Part shown: piece after piece, positions 25,001-34,190 of the stretch
Numbering within the stretch: position 1 is the stretch's first letter
Layout: each line of letters starts with the position of its first letter
DNA from: Culex pipiens pallens
Lineage: Eukaryota > Arthropoda > Insecta > Diptera > Culicidae
Direction of reading: 5' to 3'
Assembly (NCBI RefSeq): GCF_016801865.2
Contig: NC_068938.1
Span: forward strand, 187,622,850-187,686,849
DNA: 64,000 nucleotides
Translations under genes and position numbers: made by a program
The notes under the pieces: model-generated
What the model was told of the DNA's origin: nothing
Seen by the model: only the letters and a program-made list of their open reading frames with translations
Database searches by the model: none

Positions 25001-28000
25001 AAGTTTGAATTTCTAAAGAATTCCTTTCAAATATCTTGAGAACAAAGAAAGTAAGTTGTAAACGAAGCCGTTTTTATCTGTTTCCAATCCAAACCTCTAA
25101 TTTCCTTAATGATTGGGATTTTTCATCATCATGCTATAGATTTTACAAACTCAAAATAAAAAAAAAGTTTTTATTTTTTAGAATAACATGAATTATTATT
25201 AGAAAGCAGAAAATGGAATTTACAAGAAAAGATTTGCAAAAATACATTGATATCAACATTTATATAAATGCTCATAAATTTTCTTTGAAAAAAGTTTTTG
25301 TGAATTCTTCTTAGAATTATCAATTCCTGTTAATTAATTATTATTTTTTGGCTTATATTATGTGAGTACTTTTTTTTAAGTCTTTTCGCTTCATTAGTCC
25401 GTGGGTCTCGTGGCGCAGGGGTAGCGGCTTCGGCTGCCGATCCCGATGATGCTATGAGACGCGGGTTCGATTCCCGCCTTATCCACTGAGCTTCTATCGG
25501 ATGGTGAAGTAAAACGTCGGTCCCGGTTTCTCCTGTCTCGTCAGAGGCGCTGGAGCAGAAATCCCACGTTAGAGGAAGGCCATGCCCCGGGGGGCGTAGT
25601 GCCAATAGTTTCGTTTTTTTCGCTTCATTAGTCCAAACAAAAATGTATGCACTTTGGCAGCAGTGCAGGAAAAGTGCTATACAAATGTAAAAAAATCAGT
25701 ACCTTGAGACTTTTTTTTATCGATTTATTATCTTTGGTAAATTCATACATACATTGATGGGAAAAAAATAAAATTTGGAATTTTTCGAAAATAATTTTTA
25801 CTGAAAAAAAAGTTCTATAAAACCTAAAACACAAAATGTTAAAAATCGTAAAAAAATGACCTTTCTGCGATTTTTTCAACAACACATAAGGCTGATACAA
25901 ATTTTATTTAAAGTTTTTGTACCCCCCTTGAAAGTTGAAGTTGAAAATATTTTTTTTAAAAAACATCAAAATGGAAATTTGAGTGCATTCAGCTGAAATC
26001 TGTTTAAAGTGCATTCTTTTGCGTTTAGAATCATTTTTAAGCATGTTTGGGTTGATTTAATACCCTAGTAACATTTTAGGTTTTAAGTAGGCCATAAAAG
26101 CCTATTTAGGTCGTATGAGGGTTGTCAGAACCATGATAAAACCAGTAAGTTTAAAAATGTTACTAGGGTAGTCTCTTGAATTTTTGAAAATGGTCGATCT
26201 TTTTTTTTTTTCTTTGACATTTTTGTTTTCCTCAAATCTTACATTTTTTGAAGACTAATGATTGCCAAATAACTGAACTAGTGTAAAATGCATTTTAAAA
26301 ACTTTTTGTATTCAAATGTTGAGACTATTGCTTTTTTATATTTTTTATTTATTTTTTTGCACGGATGTGAAAATTTTCAATTGATGCTTGATTAAGACCT
26401 GAATTTTAAAGCATTTAAAATGTCGTTAAAAATGTGTTTCAATGCTAAATTAAATATTGTTGAAATTTTTTTTTTACTTGTACTGGATAGGCCAAACAAC
26501 GTCGTTTCTTTAAATCAGTTTTCTGAGTAAAGCTTCAAAATAAAATGTATTTCTTTATTTCTTTTAAACTATCTTCTTAAAATGTCTTTATTGACATTTT
26601 CAGAGATATTCCTTTTGTAAACCAAATTTTCATTGACTTTTTCATTTCTACATACATATCCCATATTATTTTTTTAAATGTAAATTTCTGATGACGGACG
26701 AATTGTTTTTGAAACAGAGATTTTTTAAACTGCTCAAAATATACATTCAAAAGATTTTCAAGAACTGTTTTGTTTTTAGATTTAAACATTCTATTTAATA
26801 GTACTTTTCAGAAGTTGTAGCTGTTTTCAATAAAGAATAATTCTATTTTATCTCTAAAAAAGAATGATTGAGAAAATTCTTAACTGCTTTAATTTTTGAA
26901 CATTTTTGATCCATGCTTTTGTTGCTGAGATACAGGCCACGAAAAATATTTAAAAGAGTGTATTTTGTGTGACTATTTGAAAGAAAAATCTTGATCTTTA
27001 AATTTTAAAAAATCTTGATTTGAATTTTATGCAGAACTAATATTTTAGCAAAGAAAGGTCGAATTGAGAATATCCAAATTTTAAAACATAAGCTCCTTGT
27101 AGATAAAAGGAAAACGCTAGTGGTTGGTACCAGCAATGGTTGCCGACAGCTATTAAGTCAACTTCGTTCAAACATAAGATATTTTTACTAACATTTCGAA
27201 TGTTTTGAATACCTATATGGTAGTTGGCACAATTTGTAAATTTGAAACAAATATTCGTAGAAAAAAAACAACAAACTCAAAAACGGAGCACTTTACTTCT
27301 AATTCTTAAAATTGCTTAACGAATGCAAATTATAGGTTTATCATTTAAATATTTTTTAATTCACCCGTAACTCACTGCACCCTAAATATGGTTGTTAGTT
27401 TGTTGCTTCAAATCAATTTGATATTTTTTGTCTGTTAAATATTTAGTTTGGGACATATGTCCGCCATTACGGGGTTGTCTTCCGGACCACCTGAAACCGC
27501 TCGTGGTACTCCCAGGGTAACATGTACATGTAAAAATATCATAGGATACAAAAGAAAAATCATCCATAACCAAGAAGCATTCTATACACAATCTATTACA
27601 CAAATTCAAACATAGTTTTCGCGAAGTCTTCATTTAGAATAACAGGAATAATATTCTATTTGAGAAAAGAACATATTGAGTACATTAAAGAGGCTTTTGT
27701 CAATTTTTATATAAACTAAAAATATTTTCCCGGTTTCTCAGTCGAATTCCCGAGTTTTTCCCGGTTTTCTCCCGGTTGATAAAAATCCCGGTTTTTTCCC
27801 CGGTTTTCCCGGTTTTTTCCCGAGGTGGCATCCCCTGGTTTACAGAGTTCGTCCAGAAGACTTTTTTTTCGTGTCTCGGCAAGATCTTTCGAATAAAGTT
27901 TCTCTCATTCGTGTACATCCTTGGACCAAATCCGCCCATTCTCCTTTGATTTTATATCATGAAATGAAGTTGAAATTTTTTTCGACCAGTATTTCGATTT

Positions 28001-29085
28001 TTTGAAAAAATCGGTATTGATTCAACAATTCATAACTCGGGCAAATTTTTTGCCCGTTTCGAACTTTCTGAAAAGTTGGCGTTTGATGTCCCCTAAAACA
28101 TATCAGAAAATGAAAAAAATAAAAATATGTTGTTTTTTTTTTTGCAAATCAAGTTTTAGTGACAAAAAGTGAAATTAAAAATCATCAATTTTTTTCACAC
28201 CGTATCATTTTTTTTATTGTAGTCCATATCCATACCTACAACTTTGCCGAAGATACCAAATCGATCAAAAAAATCCTTCAAAAGATACAGATTTTAGAAT
28301 TTTCGTTTATCATTTTTGAATGAACAGCTGCCAAATTTGTATGGAAAATTATATGGACAAACTAATGATGCAAAATGGCTTCTTTGAGCATACGCATACC
28401 GAAGGCACCAAAAAAGTTTCAGCCGGATTGAAAAATACAAAAAAAAATCGAATGACCGAAATCTCAGAGTATTGCTTATCGGTGAAAATGGTGTTCTTCA
28501 GAAGAAAAAAAACACGAAAAAGTGCGAGTTTGTTTGGTTGTCATAGTCTAATACCTGCTTTAATTCGAAAAAAAATCCGATCACCTTCCCCTTGACTGCA
28601 TTCAAATGATTGCCGTCACCATTCTGCACCGCACGCGAAAACAAGAGAGAACGAGTTTGTGGCTTCAAGACGGGCGGCTGCTCGAGTGTTGTGCTCGGAT
28701 TCGTTCGTGTCGACTTCGTGTGCATTCAGTGACGATCGCTTCGTAATGACGTTCGTTACAGGCGCGTTCAGTTAGCATTCAACGAGCGAGAAGGCAGGAT
28801 GTGTTTAGTTTTGATGAACCAGATTTTTGCTGGGTGGACTCTTTTCGGAAACATAACATTTTGTAATGTAAAGTAATGCTTTTTTTTTTAACTCCAAACC
28901 ATCCAGCGTACGGTCTCGGCGTGGAGAACGAATCCGAGGACTGGGAGATGGCGTCGTCGTTCAACGGGGGCCAGGACTACGACGACAGCGTGCAGGACAG
29001 CACGGACCTGGTGTCCAGCTACCAGGACAACATTAGCGAGCTCAACGACGACGACCTGATCTCCGAGGACGGCCAGGACGGTTAG
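8047..29085 (+). CDS. Dp: Transcription factor Dp (E2F dimerisation partner), 5' incomplete
   Basis: Dp pairs with E2F to bind cell-cycle and S-phase promoters in the nucleus. Visible coding exons are 8047-8174, 17084-17150, 17244-17320, 22097-23037, 23111-23193, about 23267-23349 (left edge uncertain by 1 base, because the frame needs 84 bases) and 28907-29085, giving about 518 residues ending at TAG. All junctions are GT-AG and keep frame. Counting from the CAG codon at 8049, residues ~240-323 form the winged-helix DNA-binding domain, starting GRGLRHFSMKVCEKV and including the DEF-box segment [20 protein letters not shown]. Next come the coiled-coil and dimerisation region (KQQQLRELILQHVAFKSLV, PFIIVNTEKKT, FDNTFEIHDD) and an acidic C-terminus. 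A Ser/Pro/Thr-rich N-terminal stretch and a His/Gln tract (about 22399-22470) are low complexity. The first exon opens mid-codon, so an upstream exon is expected; ATG at 8070 is the first internal candidate. Close agreement with animal TFDP proteins makes identity secure. Confidence 0.93.
8831..9402 (+). mobile_element. Full-length tRNA-derived SINE with (CA)n tail
   Basis: The element is flanked by a 21-bp direct duplication, 8810-8830 and 9403-9423 (contains GTAATTTTTCACATTTCT). The head, 8831-8905, is tRNA-like: TGGCTTAATGGTTACGG as A box, CTCATAA as anticodon loop, and a degenerate B box GGTTCAGGGATCAAATCC. A second tRNA-like B box lies on the minus strand at 8960-9030 (GAGTTCGAATCCCACC). 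The tail is (CA)n. The acceptor stem does not pair, so this is not a functional tRNA. It lies in a Dp intron. Confidence 0.85.
9424..9717. other. AT-rich Dp intron sequence
   Basis: No gene or structured repeat seen before the start of the TTCTTAAA array. Confidence 0.4.
9718..10621 (+). repeat. (TTCTTAAA)n octamer array, about 0.9 kb
   Basis: The 8-base unit TTCTTAAA repeats more than 100 times with scattered one-base variants (TTCTAAAA, TCCTTAAA, TTCTCAAA). It is non-coding and lies in a Dp intron. Confidence 0.95.
10187..13465 (+). repeat. Tandem duplication of a ~1.65-kb segment
   Basis: The first copy, about 10187-11819, and the second, about 11820-13465, each consist of octamer array followed by ~1.19 kb of unique-looking sequence. 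Landmarks GGGTGCACAG (10624 and 12271) and AAAGTTGTAG (11761 and 13408) are both offset by exactly 1647. The unique part looks identical on line-by-line reading. The array parts differ by about two octamers (offset 1631 at the left edge). It is a very recent duplication or an assembly duplication. Confidence 0.9.
11820..12270 (+). repeat. (TTCTTAAA)n octamer array, second copy
   Basis: Same unit and same variant order as about 10187-10621, and part of the 1.65-kb duplication. Confidence 0.9.
13231..14697. mobile_element. Long inverted-repeat (foldback/MITE-type) element
   Basis: The left end ATTTGGCTCAAACTTTGTG pairs with CACAAAGTTTGAGCCAAAT at the right end. The arms are homologous for about 280 bases (13231-13510 against about 14425-14697) and again inside (13742-13860 against 14275-14390, GGGGATAAAAATCCG). 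The left arm is also present at 11584-11815 because it lies in the tandem duplication. A diverged half copy lies at 28020-28440. There is no coding capacity. Confidence 0.8.
14698..15670 (+). repeat. (TTAAATTA)n octamer array, about 1 kb
   Basis: Units of AATTATTA repeat across the interval, with variants AATTATAA and AATTAGTA in blocks. The array begins directly at the right end of the foldback element and decays towards 15670. Confidence 0.95.
15671..17083. other. Dp intron with a tRNA-like remnant and poly-T run
   Basis: About 15960-16020, read on the minus strand, has a B-box-like GTGGATTCAAATCCCACC, suggesting a SINE remnant; a ~30-base T run follows at about 16022-16050. The rest shows no gene. 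A pyrimidine-rich stretch leads to the splice acceptor at 17083. Confidence 0.4.
17321..18042. other. Dp intron sequence with short inverted repeat
   Basis: GTGTATCCCTTTCACTC at about 17497 is mirrored by GTGTGAAAGGGATACACTC at about 17530, forming a short hairpin. No gene is supported. Confidence 0.45.
18043..18475 (-). mobile_element. Full copy of the TTCTACGCATAATTGTCCCA element (~433 bp)
   Basis: The termini CTGCCGTTCTACGCATAATT and its inverse bound the element. Two direct motifs (near 18049 and 18131) and two inverted motifs (near 18291 and 18451) give a symmetric 2+2 layout. TA follows the right end. Related copies lie at 5870-6098, 46239-46670 and 63685-64000, with a fragment at 50387-50420. 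It has no long ORF. Confidence 0.85.
18595..20007. mobile_element. Inverted-repeat transposon with GGGGAAAGTGGGGCAAG ends
   Basis: The left terminus GGGGAAAGTGGGGCAAGTG and the inverse of the right terminus, GGGGAAGGTGGGGCAAGACG, form the ends of a 1.4-kb non-coding element. A third related stretch, CTTGCCCCACC, lies internally near 19127. It carries a tRNA-like fragment at 19400-19475. Confidence 0.6.
19400..19475 (-). repeat. tRNA-like SINE fragment
   Basis: On the minus strand the sequence shows an A-box-like TGGCGCGGTGGTAGCGTG and a B-box-like GGTGGTTCAATCCTC with correct spacing. The acceptor ends do not pair, so it is a tRNA-derived repeat. Confidence 0.6.
20311..21556. mobile_element. 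Long inverted-repeat (foldback) element in a Dp intron
   Basis: GCAATTCCAGCTCAAATCAG at the left pairs with CTGATTTGAGCTGGAATTGC at the right. Inner arms 20803-21065 and 21188-21450 are also reverse complements (AAACTTATGGGAAATTGGAC against its inverse). The left arm carries an extra partial repeat near 20545-20600. No transposase is present. Confidence 0.8.
21638..21788. mobile_element. ~150-bp palindromic MITE, copy 1
   Basis: TGGAGTTTTTTTTGAAAAGG pairs with the right end, and TTTTTGCTTTTTGGGTGTTT pairs with AAAACACCCAAAAAGCAAAA; the loop is around TTGAGTCAGGGGTATT. Related copies are at 60562-60714 and 62191-62344. Confidence 0.85.
23832..24045 (+). mobile_element. Copy of the TTGGGTCCTAAAATGAAG family, internally deleted
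   Basis: TTGGGTCTTAAAATGAAGC, then TTTACAGCGATAAAGC, then CTCGTTCCAAGGGGACCA follow the order seen at 34475-34807, but the terminal TACCCAATT end is missing. Confidence 0.6.
24068..24341. mobile_element. Palindromic MITE in a Dp intron
   Basis: GCACTTACAAAATAAAC at the left pairs with GTTCATTTTGTAAGTG at the right. TCGAGAAATTAAAAGTGAGA pairs with TCTCACTTTAAATTTCTCGA, and AACATGGAGTTAAA with TTTAACTCCATGT. The result is a hairpin-forming element of about 275 bases. Confidence 0.75.
24843..27836. mobile_element. hAT-like non-autonomous element, ~3.0 kb
   Basis: An 8-bp direct duplication, GGTTTACA, lies at 24835-24842 and 27837-27844. The ends CATGGTGGCCACTAG and, inverted, AGGGGATGCCACCTC are partly matching terminal inverted repeats. 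Both ends are followed by TTTCCCGGTTTTCTCCCGG-type subterminal repeats. The 8-bp duplication is typical of hAT transposons. The interior is AT-rich without a transposase and contains a SINE at 25401-25616. Confidence 0.7.
25401..25616 (+). mobile_element. tRNA-derived SINE with 18-bp target duplication
   Basis: The head has an A-box-like TGGCGCAGGGGTAGCGG and a B box GCGGGTTCGATTCCCGC. The direct duplication TTTTCGCTTCATTAGTCC lies at 25383-25400 and 25617-25634. A second copy of the family is at 52746-52933. It resembles mosquito tRNA-Arg-related SINEs such as Twin, but the family name was not verified. Confidence 0.85.
28020..28440 (+). mobile_element. Diverged half copy of the 13231-14697 foldback family
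   Basis: CCCCTAAAACATATCAGAAA, CTACAACTTTGCCGAAGATA and GAACAGCTGCC... follow the same order as the right arm 14370-14640, with many differences. Confidence 0.6.
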
Positions 29086-30670
29086 AGCGGCATGTCGCAA
29101 TCTGCAATCTGCGTGTGGTGGTGCGTGAAAGGATTTCGTTCGTACTTCTTTTATTGGCCTTAGGTTGACGTCGTTGTGGGATGGGAGAGATGCACGCGCA
29201 CGCACGCACGAAAAGTTGCTGGAAGTCGGAAGTAAGGTAGGTTTAAGCAACACAAATTGAGAACTCTACGGCCGCAACGAGCTGTAGGGGTTGAATTTTC
29301 AGTTTCAATTACAAAACAAGAAGAAGGAAACCACAAATGTTACTCTTAAGCAAAGATCATTAAATGTTGCACGTCAAGTGCAACTCAATACACTGAAAAA
29401 AAAAGAAATGAAAAACACACAAAAACAAATCCGTTATGAATATCGTTATAAGAGGAATGCGAAACGTAGTAAATGTGCAAAGTGCAAAACAAAAGGAAAC
29501 AATTTTCTCTAATTGGTTCATCTTGAACCGGCGCTTAACCGTGTCGATTGGCCTGAAAGGATCCGTAGCTGATAACGAAAATGCACCCAAAAGTACAGAA
29601 GTTACTTTTTACAACCGAAAAGCCGAAAACAGAGAAAAGTCCATCAACAAGAAGTTACTCACACAAAACAAAACAAAACCATTTTTATATCAAACTTAAC
29701 AAACAACACACTAAATGTTAGAAAAGAAAAGAAAAAATAACTGCATCGAACACATCCCAATTTTTTAAGAGCAAACATCTCAGGCTTAAGTTTCTGTCAA
29801 CAATCAATCAAAAGTAGAGAGTTTTTTCGCATTTGTCGCGCCCATTAACCATATTTCAACACACACACAACCTAATACAAAACCCCAACAATAGCCGTAG
29901 GAAGAAAACAAAACAAGAAAAATAACTATTAAAAATACCACATCGTACGTGTCATATCGTGTTTATTTCTTTTGCAGTGTAGAGAAAAGCGCTTTTCAAA
30001 CCCATATTTTTCTTTAATTTTCACCACTGAATGTTTCTGTTTTAAAAAAATATTGAACGCTACAAACATTAAGAATACTAATAAAAAGACAAATTGTTTT
30101 CCTGCTTCTCGTCAAATGGGATGAGCGGGGGAAACACCATTGGCAATATTCTACCAACAAAACAAAAAAGAACGAAATTGTACATATTCATTGGGCTTAA
30201 AATTGTAGCAGCAAACATTGGAAAGAACCCTTGAAAAAACTAAAACGAAGAAAAAAGAGTGAAAAAAGCTTGCTGCAGTTGTAACACTGAGTAACTCAGA
30301 ATAATGTAGTTTAACTCGCACATGAAAACAAACAGAAAAAAAAACTTTTATTTCAACCTTCAACAAACAAAAATATAATTTTTCTTTAAACCCCCTGCAT
30401 CAATAGAAATCTATATATTTATTTATAAGTGCGTTTTGTTCTCGTTTTTTAAGTTTCTTTTATTGTCATGTTTTTTTAGTCTTTATGTATATCGCTCGGT
30501 AGCGACCGAACAACAACCCCTTATGAAAGATGCAAACAGCAGGTTGACGACGGAAGAGAAACAGAAGCAGAAAAAAAAATATTATTTTTATCGCATAAGC
30601 AAAATCTTTATTCTTAGTTATTTCTTTTTTTGTCTTAGAAATGTAATTCTAATAAAGAGAGAGACGAAGA
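29086..30670 (+). other. Probable Dp 3' UTR
   Basis: This AT-rich sequence follows the Dp stop codon and has no supported ORF. Candidate poly(A) signals AATAAA occur at 30080-30085 and 30651-30656. The UTR end is not determined. Confidence 0.5.
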
Positions 30671-30689
30671 GAACGAGTTGAAAAGTACG

Positions 30690-30785
30690 GGAACGTGCTG
30701 CAAAAAAGTGACTTATGCTGGCTGCAGAATTCTGCAGAAGCTGCAGAAATTCTGCAATTCTGCAAGTACGGGAATAGACCTATTG
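30690..30785 (+). mobile_element. Fragment of the CTGCAG-rich GGGAATAGACCTA element
   Basis: GTACGGGAACGTGCTGCAAA through AGTACGGGAATAGACCTA is nearly identical to 41886-41983 and is the inverse of the left end of 39897-40093. It begins just after the distal Dp poly(A) signal. Confidence 0.7.
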
Positions 30786-30930
30786 TTTGCTGGACGTTGC
30801 CATGATTCTCTCCCATAGCTGGGTATCAAGAAAAACATTTTCAATCGAGTCTTCATTTTGCATCGTTCTGTAAACTGATGATTCTCTTCATCGACGGTCC
30901 CTTGGATATTGACAACCAGAGAGTCGACTG
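30786..30930 (-). mobile_element. Terminal fragment of the 2678-4135 transposon family
   Basis: Reading on the minus strand from 30930, the sequence begins CAGTCGACTCTCTGGTTGTC and follows the left end of 2678-4135 for about 100 bases. TA lies just outside (30931-30932). The other end has been lost next to the CTGCAG-rich fragment. Confidence 0.7.
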
Positions 30931-31077
30931 TATTTCCGCACGAGTTTTGCCGCCATCTTGGAACTGAAACTCTAGTGCCGCACTCGATATTTTTTTCAGT
31001 TTCATGCGAATTCAAATGACGTTCGGCACTGGCACCAGTGCCGCACCGGCTGTTCAAACGAACGCACCATAATTCAA

Positions 31078-31296
31078 TACACTCAAACCCCGATGGTTTG
31101 ACACCAACTGTTGTCGCACGACCCCGTTCGTTTGACACAATTTTTACGCGGAGTTCACACACACTTTCAAACGTTTGTTTAAAAGTGTGCGTGAGCGCCG
31201 TGAAGGAAGTGACAGTTCGTCACTTTTTAGTTTGACTTTGATCAACCAACGGGGTAGGTACAAACTAAAAAAGTGTCAAACGAAAAAGTTTAGCTA
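31078..31296 (-). mobile_element. MITE with TACACTCAAACCCC end, copy 1
   Basis: The segment starts TACACTCAAACCCCGATGG, contains the inner inverted pair around AAACGTTTG, and matches 44066-44307 in opposite orientation. The far terminal repeat is not clear here. Confidence 0.65.
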
Positions 31297-31717
31297 AAAA
31301 AAAAATAAAAATCAAAACCAGAAATTTAAAAAGTTTTAAAAATCTGACATAACGAAATTCGAAAATACAAATTTACGAAAACCTCAAAATTCTAACATGC
31401 AAAAACTCGATTTTCCAAAATGAAAAAAATTAAAACTCTGGAAGAAAAAATTAAGAATTTTAAAAATTTAAGGATAACAAATTTTCAAATTTAAAACAAA
31501 AAACACTTAAAAATTCCAATATTTAAAAACGTAAAAATTAAGAAATAATGAAAAAACATTCAATATAATTGTACCAGCCTTATTTTATAATTTTCTAACA
31601 TTATAAAGTCATAATTTCATAATATAATAACTACATAATTTTATAATTACATAATTTCATAATCATTCAACAATTTCATAATTTATAGTTTCATATTTTC
31701 AATTTTAAAATTTTAGT
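31297..31717. other. AT-rich spacer
   Basis: Short AAATTT and AATTC-like runs; no gene or mobile element could be supported. Confidence 0.4.
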
Positions 31718-31719
31718 AC

Positions 31720-32094
31720 AGTAGTTGTTCGTTAACTGGGCGTTGTTTAACTGGGCTGCTTTTCAACTGGGCGCTCGATAACTGGGCCGTAGCCCAGTTA
31801 AAAAGCAGACAAACGTCAAAAAACCAAAACAAACCGAAATGACCTAGGGGTTAATGGATGCAAAAATCATGTTCAGTAAATAATTTTTTTTTTCAAACTT
31901 TTATTTAATTTCAAGTCACAAAAAAATATGAAAAGTTAGCATTGTAAACAAATTTGATAAACTATTATTTTTTTTATTTCATCAGGAAAATATTATGCAT
32001 CGGTGGTCCCCTCGTTATTTTTCGTTCAGCCCAGTTAACGAGCAGCATTCGGTAACTGGGCTACGTTCTCAGCCCAGTTACCGAACAAGTACTG
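31720..32094. mobile_element. 375-bp pogo/Tc1-type MITE with AACTGGGC motifs
   Basis: The left end CAGTAGTTGTTCGTTAACTG and the inverse of the right end, CAGTACTTGTTCGGTAACTG, are terminal inverted repeats. TA flanks both ends (31718-31719 and 32095-32096). The TAACTGGGC motif recurs several times near each end, possibly as transposase-binding sites. Confidence 0.85.
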
Positions 32095-32096
32095 TA

Positions 32097-32884
32097 TTTC
32101 TAGTTTTAGAATTTAATAATTTCTTAATTGCAGTTCTTTTATTTAAGAAATTTTATTTTATTGCATAATCCCCCCTCCCCCCAAAATTGTCTATGTGTCA
32201 AAATTTAAAAGTTCAAAAATTTTAAGTAAGAAATCTTTTTGAAGATAAAAAAAAATCTCGACAAAATTTCACTGTGGATGGTCGAATAACAAAATTTTAA
32301 CTTCTTTCTAAATTTCTCTAAAAATATGCTTTAAAATTATATGGAATGCGCAGCTTTTCTTGACCAAGTTCTTTTCAATCTCCGTACTTCGCTTTTGCCG
32401 AAGACTCCAAATCGCCCAGAAAATTACTTCTCATGATATGATCGTCATCTGGGGCGAATCGGGAAATATGGGACGAATTGGAACAGCAGTTTCAGCCTTG
32501 TTACTGCACAATATTTGAATACAGTCAAGACAAAAAAAACGTTGTTTTATTTTTAATCTCGAGTTTCAGTAGGACCGACGACGTATGACAATTCGAATTT
32601 CTAAGAAGGGATCGCAAAACTCAATTTTTAATGTTATTTAAAAGTAAGAAAATGAAAAAAAAAAAAAAAACAAAAAAAAAGTCTCAATTCGTCTAAGTTG
32701 ACGGTACAGAGTTTTGATCATTAGCTAGGCATTTTATACGACCACCCATCAAATTTGCAAAGAAACTTGTATGGACAATAGCTTACAAGTATCTTCAAAG
32801 TTTGAAGCAAATACAAAATACGGATATTAATCAATCCCAGGGAAATTCTCAAGAGTGAACAGTATAAATGTAAAGTTATATCGA
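32097..32884. other. AT-rich spacer with traces of older repeats
   Basis: About 32390-32430 (TTTTGCCGAAGACTCCAAAT) recalls the 13231-14697 foldback family. No gene seen. Confidence 0.4.
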
Positions 32885-32890
32885 TTTATT
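32885..32890 (-). terminator. Poly(A) signal of COPS9
   Basis: TTTATT on the plus strand gives AATAAA on the minus strand, 50 bases past the COPS9 stop codon. Confidence 0.6.
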
Positions 32891-32939
32891 CAGAACATTC
32901 TTCACATCAAATTAAATTATCATTGCTTTCCAATTAAAT

Positions 32940-33197
32940 TTAAACCATGTTTTCCTCATCCTCGTCGAAAAGGTCCTCAAAATCTGCAAAAGCAAAAGAA
33001 TTTTGAAACATTAAAAAACTCCTTCTTTACATAATTATCCCCACCCCCTCCTCACCATTGTAAAAATCCGCGTGGACATCCTTCTCGTTGGCGGCCAAAT
33101 CCATCAGCAGCCCAGTCGATCCACCCGCCTCTTCCAAATCCATAAACGGTCCCGGCCCCTCCGGAAACATCTCGTCCGCCACGACCGTCGGCTTCAT
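32940..33197 (-). CDS. COPS9: COP9 signalosome complex subunit 9
   Basis: This is a small acidic subunit of the COP9 signalosome, which removes NEDD8 from cullin ubiquitin ligases. Coding exons are 33056-33197 and 32940-32983 on the minus strand, split by a 72-base GT-AG intron; the spliced product is 61 residues. It reads MKPTVVADEMFPEGPGPFMD, then LEEAGGSTGLLMDLAANEKD, then VHADFYNDFEDLFDEDEENM and a final V. The middle DEAGGSTGLLMDLAANEK-like block and the C-terminal FNDFEDLFD-like block match the vertebrate protein (57 residues, MYEOV2) almost residue for residue. The frame stays open upstream as far as at least 33353, but no ATG precedes 33197 there, so the family-matching ATG is chosen. 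A poly(A) signal follows. No paralogue or break is seen. Confidence 0.95.
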
Positions 33198-33669
33198 GAT
33201 TCCGACCTGGTGCTGATTCGGCTGCTGCTGCTGTTTGCTGGCCGGCTTCGAAGACGACTTGCCCGCGCTCGGCTTCGCTTTGTTGTTCTCAATTTTGAAT
33301 GCCGTTGCTGACGACGGATCGTGCGCGCGTTCGGGTTCAAACGGGAAGAACACTGTTGAGCAATGGCACGAATTTTACGCTTCCGGAATCGTTCGGGGCA
33401 CCGTCTCTGCGTTGTGGGAAATTGATTTGTTTTGATTTCGGTCGAGGGCGCACGCACTTTTGACAGCTGACGGATCGCGGTTGTTTTGGTTTGTTGAAGC
33501 GAAGTTTTTTTTTTCGAACATCAACGGTAAACAAAATTGCTGCGAGGAAAATGGGCCCATGCAGCAGTAAGCGTTTGTGATGTGCCTTGAAGCAAAAGTC
33601 AAATATCGCGTACACTGTGAATTGTTACGATAACTCATTTTAACCAGCTGGAAAATGTACGGTTGCACC
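33198..33669. other. COPS9 5' UTR and promoter region
   Basis: Comparatively GC-rich sequence immediately upstream of the COPS9 start. No TATA box was recognised; the start site lies somewhere here, before the hAT-type MITE. Confidence 0.4.
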
Positions 33670-33855
33670 TAGAGATCCTAAATAGGGAGACTGGTCGAAG
33701 TGAATTTGACGTACCCAAACAGACACGAGTTTGACGTATCCAAACGAGCATTTGCCTTTACGCCCAGCAAAATTTATCAGTGTTGCCAAGCTCAAAACAT
33801 ACGTTGCCAGATCGATTTAGCAAACTTAGACCAGTCTCCCTATTTAGGGTCTCTA
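33670..33855. mobile_element. 186-bp hAT-type MITE upstream of COPS9
   Basis: The terminal inverted repeats TAGAGATCCTAAATAGGGAG and TAGAGACCCTAAATAGGGAG (the second read from the right end) continue to GACTGGTC. An 8-bp duplication, GTTGCACC, lies at 33662-33669 and 33856-33863. The element sits about 470 bases upstream of the COPS9 start codon. Confidence 0.9.
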
Positions 33856-33974
33856 GTTGCACCCTATTTGGTGTATTATTAAGATCATTTAGGAAAAATC
33901 ATTCGACAAATGGTGACTGTATGGTTGTTGACTATGCGGGAGGTTAACTCAAGATTCGAGAAACTCTCAAAAGA

Positions 33975-34046
33975 CTTTTCCCACTGAGAATGTTGGCTCG
34001 AGCCTTGAGTCGATGTAGGCTCGATCCAAAATTCTCAGTGGGTTAT
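33975..34046. repeat. Short inverted repeat CCCACTGAGAAT
   Basis: CCCACTGAGAAT at the left and ATTCTCAGTGGG at the right flank a GGCTCGAG/GGCTCGAT core, forming a small imperfect palindrome. Confidence 0.6.
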
Positions 34047-34190
34047 TTTGTCGCGCCCTATTAGGGTCCTTACGCATGTATGTACAACGGTAAAAAAAAC
34101 GCAATTTACACGATTCGTTCTGAAAAAATCATTTTTTTGTAATTTACTGCATAAACTACTATTTCCTGCCACAAAATGATTTTAGGAGTC

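Noticed and set aside
25401..25482. Functional tRNA gene
   Set aside because: A and B boxes are good, but it is the head of a SINE with an 18-bp duplication and a second copy at 52746.
33198..33353. N-terminal extension of COPS9
   Set aside because: The frame is open but has no ATG (it begins GTG). The family protein starts at the MKP motif encoded at 33197.
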